This document shows positions 1 through 6,301 of a stretch of DNA of 11,085 nt, piece by piece (the stretch's first letter is position 1; the number at the start of each line of letters is the position of its first letter). The stretch covers positions 1 to 11,085 of the forward strand of contig CALDZZ010000032.1 of the NCBI GenBank assembly GCA_937944075.1, in the 5' to 3' direction. The stretch comes from an uncultured Rhizobiaceae group bacterium (GTDB lineage Bacteria; Pseudomonadota; Alphaproteobacteria; Rhizobiales; Rhizobiaceae). The translations under genes were made by a program, and so were the position numbers. The notes below the pieces were generated by a model that worked only from the letters and a program-made list of their open reading frames with translations, was not told the DNA's origin and made no database searches.

Positions 1-471
1 ATTGGCGCCATGATGCGAGACAAGCGCCTTGTCTCTGAGCGCTCAATAGAGCGGGCAGAAACAAGACGTCTGATTGAATGGTTTTTGGTAAAATTTGATT
101 CCGAAGTAACGCGTTACATTGTCCATGAACGTGTTTTCAAGCAACTCATGAGCCTTGAGGAAGGGGGAGGCGCGCCGGACTCAAATATTATCCGTGCTGC
201 AAGAGCCAACCTGAAAAACCACCTGCGATATCTGGCGGCATTGGTTTCCTCGCGTGATTGGGTTTCCGGAAACAGAATTTCTGCTGCCGATATGGCGGCA
301 ACAGCTGCAATTTCTGTGCTGGATTATCTGGGCGAAGTTCAATGGGAAGACGAACCGGTTGCAAAGGAATGGTTTGCTACCATGAAATCAAGACCCTCCT
401 ATCGTCCCTTGCTTGAAGACAAGGTTATTACCCTGCCGCCGTCTTCGCATTACACGGATCTGGATTTTTAG
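1..471 (+). CDS. Glutathione S-transferase family protein, C-terminal part (5' end outside window)
   Basis: The reading frame is open from base 1, so the ATG at 10 is probably an internal Met and the gene starts upstream. The 156 visible residues match the all-helical C-terminal domain of a rhizobial-type GST: an ERAETRRLIEWF helix, then a long helical stretch, then the GST N-capping segment 'RISAADMAATAAISVLDYLG', then 'KSRPSYRPLL' and the ending 'SHYTDLDF'. The N-terminal thioredoxin-fold half, which binds glutathione, would lie before base 1 (about 70-75 residues, judged from the usual family length of about 230). Soluble cytoplasmic protein; substrate unknown. The stop TAG at 469-471 is 2 nt before the queG start, so the two are very likely co-transcribed. 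The family is clear from the C-terminal pattern; glutathione transferase activity itself is inferred, since many such proteins have no known reaction. Confidence 0.85.
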   Translation: MGAMMRDKRLVSERSIERAETRRLIEWFLVKFDSEVTRYIVHERVFKQLMSLEEGGGAPDSNIIRAARANLKNHLRYLAALVSSRDWVSGNRISAADMAATAAISVLDYLGEVQWEDEPVAKEWFATMKSRPSYRPLLEDKVITLPPSSHYTDLDF

Positions 472-473
472 AC

Positions 474-1598
474 TTGGACAAAGGGCAAAAACTTAAATCA
501 GCCCTGATGGCAAGAGCCGAAACACTCGGGTTTGATGTTTGTCGCATTACGCAAGCAGAACTGCCAGAGGACATCGGAAGGAAACTGGAGCAAAGTATTT
601 CCCTCAAGCGCCATGCGTCGATGGACTGGATGAAAACCACCCTTGAAAGACGCAAAACGCCAACCGCCATGTGGGAAGAGGCAAGTTCTGCCATCATGCT
701 GGGCATGAATTACGGGCCTGATATCAACCCGCTTGAAAATCTGGATCAAAAATCACAAGCCACCATCTCTGTATATGCACGCAATCGCGACTACCACGAC
801 ATCATCAAGGGCAGGCTGAAAACCCTTGCCGGCTGGCTTGCATCAAAAACGGGTGAGGATGTGAAAGTCTTTGTCGATACAGCACCCTTGATGGAAAAGC
901 CGCTTGCTCAACAATCGGGGCTGGGCTGGCAGGGAAAGCACACAAACCTGGTAAGCAGGGAATTGGGGTCATGGCTTTTTCTGGGAGCAATTTTGACAAA
1001 GGCCAATCTTGAGGCAGATGAGCCTGAGCGAGATTATTGCGGCTCTTGCACATCATGTCTTGAAGCGTGCCCAACAAATGCCTTTCCGGCACCCTATCAA
1101 CTGGATGCTGCCCGCTGTATTTCCTATCTCACTATCGAGCATGATGGATTAATTCCGCATGAATTTAGGGAAGCGATGGGAAACCGTATTTATGGCTGCG
1201 ACGATTGTCTTGCAGTTTGTCCCTGGAACAAATACGCCCAATCAGCAACCGAAATAAAATTGCAGGCAAGAGAGGATTTACAGTCACCCTCCCTGCAAGA
1301 ACTTGCTGAACTGGATGATGCCGGTTTTAGAAAGAGATTTTCAGGATCACCGATAAAACGCATCGGACGCAATCGTTTTCTGCGTAATGTCATGATCGCA
1401 GTGGGTAACTCGGCAGACCCGGATCTGAAAAGTATAGCGCGCCAGAACTGTGGGGATAAGGACCCGGTCGTAAGAGGCACCAGCATTTGGGCCTTGGCAA
1501 GACTTGAAGAAAAGCCTGTGTTTGCCGATATGCGTATCAGGGCCTTAAGCAATGAAACTGATGAAACAGTGCGGCAGGAATGGGAATATCATGAATAA
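474..1598 (+). CDS. queG: Epoxyqueuosine reductase QueG
   Basis: Reduces epoxyqueuosine to queuosine in the wobble position of tRNAs with GUN anticodons, using cobalamin and two [4Fe-4S] clusters; acts in the cytoplasm on tRNA. The 374-residue length fits the family. The N-terminal cobalamin-binding domain has 'YARNRDYH' (101-108) and 'VDTAPLMEKPLA' (134-145), whose Asp135 matches the proposed catalytic Asp. A ferredoxin-like part follows with Cys189, 192, 195, 199, then Cys215 in 'RCISYLTIEH', and Cys242, 245, 249 in 'YGCDDCLAVCPWN'. The C-terminus (about 300-345) looks like a HEAT-like repeat for tRNA binding. The proposed start is TTG at 474, 2 nt after the GST stop; ATG at 507 is the alternative, but it would leave almost nothing before the first conserved 'ETLGFD' segment and has no better ribosome binding site. 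The 3' end overlaps the next gene by 8 nt. Confidence 0.95.
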   Translation: MDKGQKLKSALMARAETLGFDVCRITQAELPEDIGRKLEQSISLKRHASMDWMKTTLERRKTPTAMWEEASSAIMLGMNYGPDINPLENLDQKSQATISVYARNRDYHDIIKGRLKTLAGWLASKTGEDVKVFVDTAPLMEKPLAQQSGLGWQGKHTNLVSRELGSWLFLGAILTKANLEADEPERDYCGSCTSCLEACPTNAFPAPYQLDAARCISYLTIEHDGLIPHEFREAMGNRIYGCDDCLAVCPWNKYAQSATEIKLQAREDLQSPSLQELAELDDAGFRKRFSGSPIKRIGRNRFLRNVMIAVGNSADPDLKSIARQNCGDKDPVVRGTSIWALARLEEKPVFADMRIRALSNETDETVRQEWEYHE

Positions 1599-2463
1599 AA
1601 AACTTTTTATTTTCGGGTTTGGATTTTCATCCCGTGAAATTGCCAGACAGTCGAAACCTTATTTTGAAACAATCTGCGGCAGCTCACGCTCTCGGGAAAA
1701 AGTGGACGCCCTGCGTGCAGAGGGGTATCAGGCAGAAATTTTTGATGGAAAAAGCACAACAGAATTGGAAGCCCGACTGGCAGAAGCAACCCATCTGGTG
1801 ATGTCAATCTCGCCTGGAGAGGAAGACCCCGTGCTTTCTGCATTCCCGGATTTGCAATCAATCTGTTCCAGACTTGAGTGGATTGGTTATTTGTCTACCG
1901 TAGGTGTATACGGTGACCATGACGGGGCATGGGTTGATGAGAGGAGTGAATTGCGACCGGTTTCAAAGCGTTCCCTTCAAAGGGTTGAGGCCGAAGAAGC
2001 CTGGGCAGCTTTGGCTGAGAAAGCCGGTGTTCCCTTTTCATTGTTCAGACTGTCCGGTATCTATGGCCCGGGCCGTAACTGGTTTGTCAATATCGAAAAA
2101 GGCACATCTCGTCGCCTTGTAAAACCGGGTCAGGTTTTCAATCGTATTCATCGCGAGGATATTGGTCAGGCTGTTACCCTTGCCATGCGCAAGAATGTTG
2201 GTGAAGTGTTTAACATAACAGATGATGATCCAGCGCCCCCTCAGGATGTGGTGACCTATGCCCATGAACTTATGGGCAAGACCCCGCCACCTGAAATCCA
2301 CTTTGAAACGGCGGATATTTCGCCCATGGCGAGAAGCTTTTATGGTGAGAACAAACGGGTGCGCAATCAAAAGTCCAAGGATGTTTTGGGCATGCAATAC
2401 AAATGGCCCAACTATCGCACTTCGCTCAAGCGTTTGTGGGATGAGGGAAGCTGGAAAGCCTAG
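1591..2463 (+). CDS. Atypical SDR / NAD-dependent epimerase-dehydratase fold protein (YeeZ-like)
   Basis: A 290-residue Rossmann-fold protein. It opens with a beta strand and a nucleotide-binding turn, 'LFIFGFGFSSREIA' (5-18), where the third Gly of the usual pattern is replaced by Ser. Further SDR landmarks are 'YLSTVGVYGD' (100-109), 'LFRLSGIYGPGRN' (151-163), 'RIHREDIGQA' (185-194) and 'VFNITDDDP' (206-214). The segment that should carry the YxxxK catalytic pair reads 'PVSKRSLQRVEAE' (123-135), with Arg at both expected places by my alignment, as in atypical SDRs of the E. coli YeeZ kind. The reaction is unknown; NAD(P) binding is likely. The start is the ATG at 1591, inside the queG stop region (ATGAATAA), with AGGAA (1576-1580) and GGGA (1582-1585) upstream; an earlier in-frame ATG at 1552 would add 13 residues before the Rossmann strand and is less likely. 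Expression is probably coupled to queG. Confidence 0.85.
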   Translation: MNKKLFIFGFGFSSREIARQSKPYFETICGSSRSREKVDALRAEGYQAEIFDGKSTTELEARLAEATHLVMSISPGEEDPVLSAFPDLQSICSRLEWIGYLSTVGVYGDHDGAWVDERSELRPVSKRSLQRVEAEEAWAALAEKAGVPFSLFRLSGIYGPGRNWFVNIEKGTSRRLVKPGQVFNRIHREDIGQAVTLAMRKNVGEVFNITDDDPAPPQDVVTYAHELMGKTPPPEIHFETADISPMARSFYGENKRVRNQKSKDVLGMQYKWPNYRTSLKRLWDEGSWKA

Positions 2464-2512
2464 TTGAAACATACGCTAGACTCTTGTCACTAATCATGCC
2501 AATTCATCTGCC
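2464..2512 (+). other. Short gap before trpF with a GANTC site; no clear promoter or trp leader
   Basis: This 49-nt stretch separates the SDR-like gene from trpF. It is too short for a leader peptide with a run of Trp codons plus alternative hairpins, and I see neither. There is a TTGAAA at 2464-2469 but no good -10 box at the usual distance; TAGACT (2477-2482) is a weak -10-like match. A GACTC (GANTC, the CcrM methylation motif in many alphaproteobacteria) sits at 2479-2483; single sites are common by chance. No clear Shine-Dalgarno sequence precedes the trpF ATG. Confidence 0.4.
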
Positions 2513-3178
2513 ATGAAACAGGATTTTGAAATCAAGATTTGCGGCCTTTCCACCAATGAAAGCATTGATGCGGTCATTGCCGGAGGCGCTTCTCACATGG
2601 GGTTGATTTTCTATGAAAAAAGCCCACGGCATGTTTCTCTCGAAGCTGCCAAAGCCCTGTCACACCATGCAGGAAAGCGTATTTTGAAAGTTTCGGTAAG
2701 CGTTAATGCCGACGATCACTATCTTGATGGTATCGTAGAGGCCATGGCACCCGATATCCTGCAATTGCACGGCAGTGAAAGTGCGGAACGTGTTTGCGAG
2801 GTTAAAACCAGATATGGCCTTCCTGTGATGAAGGCCTTTGCAATCAGTGAAAAATCAGATCTTGAAAAAATTATGCCATACATGGGTATTGCTGACAGGT
2901 TCCTGTTTGATGCCAAGCCACCCAAGGGTGCAAAGCTGCCGGGTGGTAATGGTGTCGCATTTGATTGGGAAATCATGGACGCATTGCCGGATAATGTGCC
3001 ATATATGCTGTCTGGTGGGTTGGATGCCTCCAATGTTTGTGATGCAATAAAGCGCCTGCACGTGAAGGCAGTTGATATTTCATCCGGAGTAGAGCGTGCA
3101 CCAGGGGTTAAGGATACGAAATTAATTGAGGACTTTTTCGCAACATGCCGCACATGCGCAACTGCCAAACAAGGGTAA
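2513..3178 (+). CDS. trpF: Phosphoribosylanthranilate isomerase TrpF
   Basis: Catalyses the Amadori rearrangement of N-(5'-phosphoribosyl)anthranilate to CdRP, the third step from anthranilate to tryptophan. The 221-residue single-domain TIM barrel has the expected landmarks: 'IKICGL' with the general-base Cys10, 'GLIFYEKSPRHVS' (30-42), 'LQLHGSE' (83-89), 'LFDAK' with the general-acid Asp133, 'PGGNG' (143-147), 'LSGGL' (166-170) and 'VDISSGVERAPGVKD' (187-201). The ATG at 2513 puts the first strand at the usual distance from the N-terminus. It is a stand-alone TrpF, not fused to TrpC, as is usual in alphaproteobacteria. Its stop TAA (3176-3178) lies inside the ribosome binding site of trpB, 11 nt before the proposed trpB start, which suggests coupled translation. 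Confidence 0.96.
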   Translation: MKQDFEIKICGLSTNESIDAVIAGGASHMGLIFYEKSPRHVSLEAAKALSHHAGKRILKVSVSVNADDHYLDGIVEAMAPDILQLHGSESAERVCEVKTRYGLPVMKAFAISEKSDLEKIMPYMGIADRFLFDAKPPKGAKLPGGNGVAFDWEIMDALPDNVPYMLSGGLDASNVCDAIKRLHVKAVDISSGVERAPGVKDTKLIEDFFATCRTCATAKQG

Positions 3179-3181
3179 GGA
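3176..3181 (+). promoter_or_regulatory. Ribosome binding site that supports the TTG start of trpB
   Basis: TAAGGA overlaps the trpF stop codon and ends 8 nt before TTG at 3190. It is the best Shine-Dalgarno match near the start and lies at the right distance for the TTG. The alternative in-frame ATG codons at 3145 and 3154 lie inside trpF, and starting there would add 12-15 residues with no family resemblance. Confidence 0.65.
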
Positions 3182-3189
3182 ACTACGTT

Positions 3190-4419
3190 TTGAGTAAACC
3201 AATTGAACCGAATTCATTTAAGACAGGGCCGGATGAAGAGGGTCATTTTGGCATTTTTGGCGGACGTTATGTTGCCGAAACGCTGATGCCGCTAATCCTT
3301 GATCTTGAAAAACATTATACCGCTGCCAAAAAAGACCCAAGCTTTCAGGCCGAAGTGGATTATCTCAACAAGCACTATACCGGGCGTCCATCACCCTTGT
3401 ATTTTGCAGAAAGTCTGACCGAAGAGCTGGGCGGTGCAAAGATTTATTTCAAGCGTGATGAGCTCAATCATACTGGCTCTCACAAGATCAATAATTGCCT
3501 CGGTCAAATTCTGCTTGCAAAACGCATGGGCAAAACCCGCATTATCGCTGAAACAGGTGCAGGTCAGCACGGCGTGGCGGCTGCAACGGTTGCAGCCAAG
3601 TTCGGCTTTCCCTGTGTAGTATACATGGGCAAGACAGATGTTGAACGCCAAAGCCCGAATGTTTTTCGCATGCGCTTGCTGGGGGCAGAGATTGTTCCGG
3701 TAACCGCTGGTGCAGGAACCCTGAAAGACGCCATGAACGAGGCTCTTCGTGATTGGGTAACAAACGTGGAAGATACCTATTATCTGATTGGTACCGCCGC
3801 AGGGCCACACCCTTATCCCGAGCTTGTGCGTGATTTCCAGTCTGTCATCGGTACAGAATGCAAAGAGCAAATGCTTGAAGCAGAAGGGCGCCTGCCGGAT
3901 ATGCTTGTAGCCTCTGTTGGTGGAGGTTCCAATGCGATCGGTCTTTTCCATCCGTTCCTGGATGACAAGGAAGTTGAAATCATCGGTGTCGAGGCAGGCG
4001 GCCGCGGCCTTGAGGGCGAAGAACATTGTGCATCGCTTTCAGCTGGCAAGCCGGGCGTGTTGCACGGCAACCGTACTTTCCTTCTGCAAGATGATGACGG
4101 ACAAATTCTTGAAGGCCATTCAATTTCTGCAGGTTTGGATTATCCTGGAATCGGACCGGAGCATTCTTATCTAAGAGACACAGGCCGCGTTGAATATGTG
4201 CCCATCATGGATACAGAAGCACTGGAAGCCTTCCAGTTATTATGCAGAACTGAGGGCATCATCCCCGCACTAGAACCAAGCCATGCGCTGGCAGAAGTCG
4301 TCAAACGCGCACCCAAGATGAGCAAAGACAAAATCATCGTCATGAACCTGTGTGGCCGCGGCGACAAGGATGTCTTCACTGTCGGCAAGGCGCTGGGCGT
4401 TGATATGGAAACCGAGTAA
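3190..4419 (+). CDS. trpB: Tryptophan synthase beta chain TrpB
   Basis: PLP enzyme that condenses indole with serine to tryptophan in the alpha2-beta2 complex with TrpA; indole arrives through an internal tunnel. From TTG at 3190 the protein has 409 residues, close to the family norm, and begins with the typical 'PNSFKTGPDEEGHFGIFGGR'. Landmarks are the PLP lysine Lys99 in 'HTGSHKINN', catalytic Glu121 in 'ETGAGQHG', the phosphate loop 'GGGSN' (244-248) and 'NLCGRGDKD' (386-394). In the last motif Cys388 takes the place of the Ser that touches the PLP pyridine nitrogen in the Salmonella enzyme (Ser377). This is the canonical TrpB1 type that works with TrpA, not the TrpB2 type. It is followed by trpA after 22 nt. 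Confidence 0.97.
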   Translation: MSKPIEPNSFKTGPDEEGHFGIFGGRYVAETLMPLILDLEKHYTAAKKDPSFQAEVDYLNKHYTGRPSPLYFAESLTEELGGAKIYFKRDELNHTGSHKINNCLGQILLAKRMGKTRIIAETGAGQHGVAAATVAAKFGFPCVVYMGKTDVERQSPNVFRMRLLGAEIVPVTAGAGTLKDAMNEALRDWVTNVEDTYYLIGTAAGPHPYPELVRDFQSVIGTECKEQMLEAEGRLPDMLVASVGGGSNAIGLFHPFLDDKEVEIIGVEAGGRGLEGEEHCASLSAGKPGVLHGNRTFLLQDDDGQILEGHSISAGLDYPGIGPEHSYLRDTGRVEYVPIMDTEALEAFQLLCRTEGIIPALEPSHALAEVVKRAPKMSKDKIIVMNLCGRGDKDVFTVGKALGVDMETE

Positions 4420-4441
4420 CTTTCAAAGAAGTACAAGAATA

Positions 4442-5272
4442 ATGAAAACAAGAATTGATACACGCTTTGAAGCGCTCAAGGTTGAAGGCCGCCCAGGTCT
4501 TGTAACGTTTATCATGGCAGGTGATCCGAACATGGAAGCGAGCCAGGAAATTCTGAACGGTCTTCCGGCTGCTGGAGCTGATCTGATTGAAATCGGTATG
4601 CCGTTTTCAGATCCCATGGCAGATGGCCCCTCGATCCAATTGGCAGGGCAACGCGCCCTCAAGGGTGGACAAACACTTGCAAAGACTTTGGCGATGGTTG
4701 CCAATTTCAGAAAGACCGATTCGGAGACGCCGATCATCCTCATGGGCTATTACAATCCCATTTACATTTACGGGAATGAGAAGTTTCTCAAGGATGCAAG
4801 TGATGCCGGTGTTGATGGTTTGATCATTGTCGACTTGCCACCCGAGGCTGATCACGAGTTATGCATTCCTGCCATGGATCACGGCATAAACTTTATCCGT
4901 CTTGCAACGCCCACGACAGATGCCAATCGCTTGCCCAAGGTTCTCGAAAATACATCGGGCTTTTTGTATTATGTTTCAATTACCGGAATAACAGGCGCAG
5001 CCGCCCCTGATCCTGACCGGGTTGCAAAGGCTGTTTCTGCCATCAAGCAAAAAACAGACATTCCCGTTGCCGTGGGCTTTGGTGTTAAAACCGCCCAACA
5101 GGCTGCCGACATTGGCAAGGGCGCTGACGCAGTTGTCGTAGGATCGGCACTGGTTTCTGTCATACTGGATAACCTTGATGAAGCCGGAAATCCGAAGGCT
5201 GGCACCACAAAAGCAGTGCTTGATTTGGTCTCTGACCTTGCGTCAGGCGTACAATCGGTTAAACACGGATAA
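4442..5272 (+). CDS. trpA: Tryptophan synthase alpha chain TrpA
   Basis: Cleaves indole-3-glycerol phosphate to indole and glyceraldehyde 3-phosphate and passes indole to TrpB. The 276-residue TIM barrel contains catalytic Glu50 in 'LIEIGMPFSDP' and Asp61 in 'MADGPSIQ', the 'MGYYNPIY' strand (101-108), 'YYVSITGITGA' (176-186, loop 6, which closes on the substrate), 'VAVGFGVKT' (209-217) and the phosphate-binding 'VVVGSA' (231-236). The ATG at 4442 gives the typical 'RIDTRFEALK' N-terminus; extending upstream would run into trpB in a different frame without homology. Upstream, an AAAGAAG-like purine stretch near 4425-4431 is a moderate ribosome binding site. Together trpFBA lack trpE, trpG, trpD and trpC, which in alphaproteobacteria are usually elsewhere. 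Confidence 0.97.
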   Translation: MKTRIDTRFEALKVEGRPGLVTFIMAGDPNMEASQEILNGLPAAGADLIEIGMPFSDPMADGPSIQLAGQRALKGGQTLAKTLAMVANFRKTDSETPIILMGYYNPIYIYGNEKFLKDASDAGVDGLIIVDLPPEADHELCIPAMDHGINFIRLATPTTDANRLPKVLENTSGFLYYVSITGITGAAAPDPDRVAKAVSAIKQKTDIPVAVGFGVKTAQQAADIGKGADAVVVGSALVSVILDNLDEAGNPKAGTTKAVLDLVSDLASGVQSVKHG

Positions 5273-5327
5273 ACCACATTTCAGGCACACAGTGCCGGGG
5301 CAAAACAAGCTAAAGGATTTTGGTCAG

Positions 5328-6290
5328 ATGAACTGGATCACAAACCTCGTACCTCCAAAAATCGGAAACCTGCTTAATCGCAAGGACATGCCTGAAAACC
5401 TTTGGATCAAATGTCCTGAGTCCGGTGAAATGGTCTTTCACAAGGATCTGGAAGCCAATATGGGCGTTGTTCCTGCTTCCGGCTATCATATGAAAATTTC
5501 TGCAAAGGAGCGGTTGGGTTTCTTGTTTGATGAGGGCGAGTATGAAGCGATTGAGATGCCTAAGGTAGCTCAAGACCCTCTCAAGTTCCGCGACAAATCC
5601 CGCTATAGTGACAAGCTGAAGGATGCTCGCAAAAAGACCGGAATGGATGATTCCATTTTGGCTGCAAAAGGTAAAATCGAAGACCTGGATATCATTGCCG
5701 TTGTTCATGAAATGCAGTTCATTGGCGGGTCACTGGGCATGGCTGCCGGTGAAATGATCGTCAAGTCGATGGAAATTGCCGCCGAAACAAAAACCCCGCT
5801 TGTTCTTTTCGCAGCATCCGGAGGTGCGCGCATGCAGGAGGGTATCCTGTCATTGATGCAATTGCCACGCACAACTGTTGGTGTGCAGCGCATGAAAGAT
5901 GCGGGCGTTCCCTATATCGTTGTTTTGACAAACCCGACAACGGGCGGTGTTTCTGCATCATATGCCATGCTGGGTGATGTTCATATTGCCGAGCCGGGCG
6001 CAGTGATCGGCTTTGCCGGACGTCGTGTGATCGAGGGTACTATCCGCGAGCAATTACCGGATGATTTCCAGACTGCTGAATATTTGCAAGAGCACGGCAT
6101 GGTAGACATGATTGTCAGTCGTCTCGACATGAAGGAAACGCTCTCGCGTGTCTTCCGCCTTTTGTTGAACATGCCTGCCTATGAAGCTCCAATGCTGGCG
6201 CTGGAAGCCCCAACGCAAGAGACTACTGAAGAAGCTGAAGAAAGCACAGACACTTCAAAAAAAGCTGAAGCAGCAAAGTCAGACAGCTAA
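5328..6290 (+). CDS. accD: Acetyl-CoA carboxylase carboxyltransferase subunit beta AccD
   Basis: Forms, with AccA, the carboxyltransferase that moves CO2 from biotin on AccB to acetyl-CoA, giving malonyl-CoA for fatty acid synthesis. The 320-residue protein begins 'MNWITNLVPPKIG', then a degenerate zinc-ribbon region (29-51), then the crotonase-like fold with 'GGSLGMAAGE' (133-142), 'ASGGARMQEG' (163-172), 'TNPTTGGVSAS' (201-211) and 'IGFAGRRVIEGTIREQLP' (227-244). Of the four zinc Cys of E. coli AccD only Cys29 remains; the others align with Ser32, Val48 and Ser51. A charged, Glu/Lys/Ala/Thr-rich tail (about 291-320) lies beyond the conserved domain. The ATG at 5328 has AAAGGA (5312-5317) ending 10 nt upstream. 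The 55-nt gap after trpA shows no clear promoter or terminator, so it probably shares the trp transcript. Confidence 0.96.
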   Translation: MNWITNLVPPKIGNLLNRKDMPENLWIKCPESGEMVFHKDLEANMGVVPASGYHMKISAKERLGFLFDEGEYEAIEMPKVAQDPLKFRDKSRYSDKLKDARKKTGMDDSILAAKGKIEDLDIIAVVHEMQFIGGSLGMAAGEMIVKSMEIAAETKTPLVLFAASGGARMQEGILSLMQLPRTTVGVQRMKDAGVPYIVVLTNPTTGGVSASYAMLGDVHIAEPGAVIGFAGRRVIEGTIREQLPDDFQTAEYLQEHGMVDMIVSRLDMKETLSRVFRLLLNMPAYEAPMLALEAPTQETTEEAEESTDTSKKAEAAKSDS

Positions 6291-6301
6291 GAAACATCCG
6301 A

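Noticed and set aside
10..471. Stand-alone 153-residue gene starting at ATG 10
   Set aside because: The frame is open to base 1 and the protein lacks the GST N-terminal domain, so this Met is internal and the gene is cut by the window edge.
474..2463. Possible undescribed system formed by GST, queG and SDR
   Set aside because: queG is a standard housekeeping gene and the neighbours are common enzyme folds. Adjacency alone does not support a new system; only the SDR oddity is kept as a finding.
3391..4026. Long open frame of 211 codons on the - strand
   Set aside because: It lies antisense inside trpB, whose catalytic motifs are intact; the translation has no recognisable domain and looks like a codon-bias shadow.
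4352..4441. N-terminal extension of trpA into trpB
   Set aside because: The extra 30 residues are an out-of-frame reading of the trpB 3' end; ATG 4442 fits the family start.
5175..5327. N-terminal extension of accD overlapping the end of trpA
   Set aside because: The added 51 residues have no AccD similarity; ATG 5328 gives the standard N-terminus and has a ribosome binding site.
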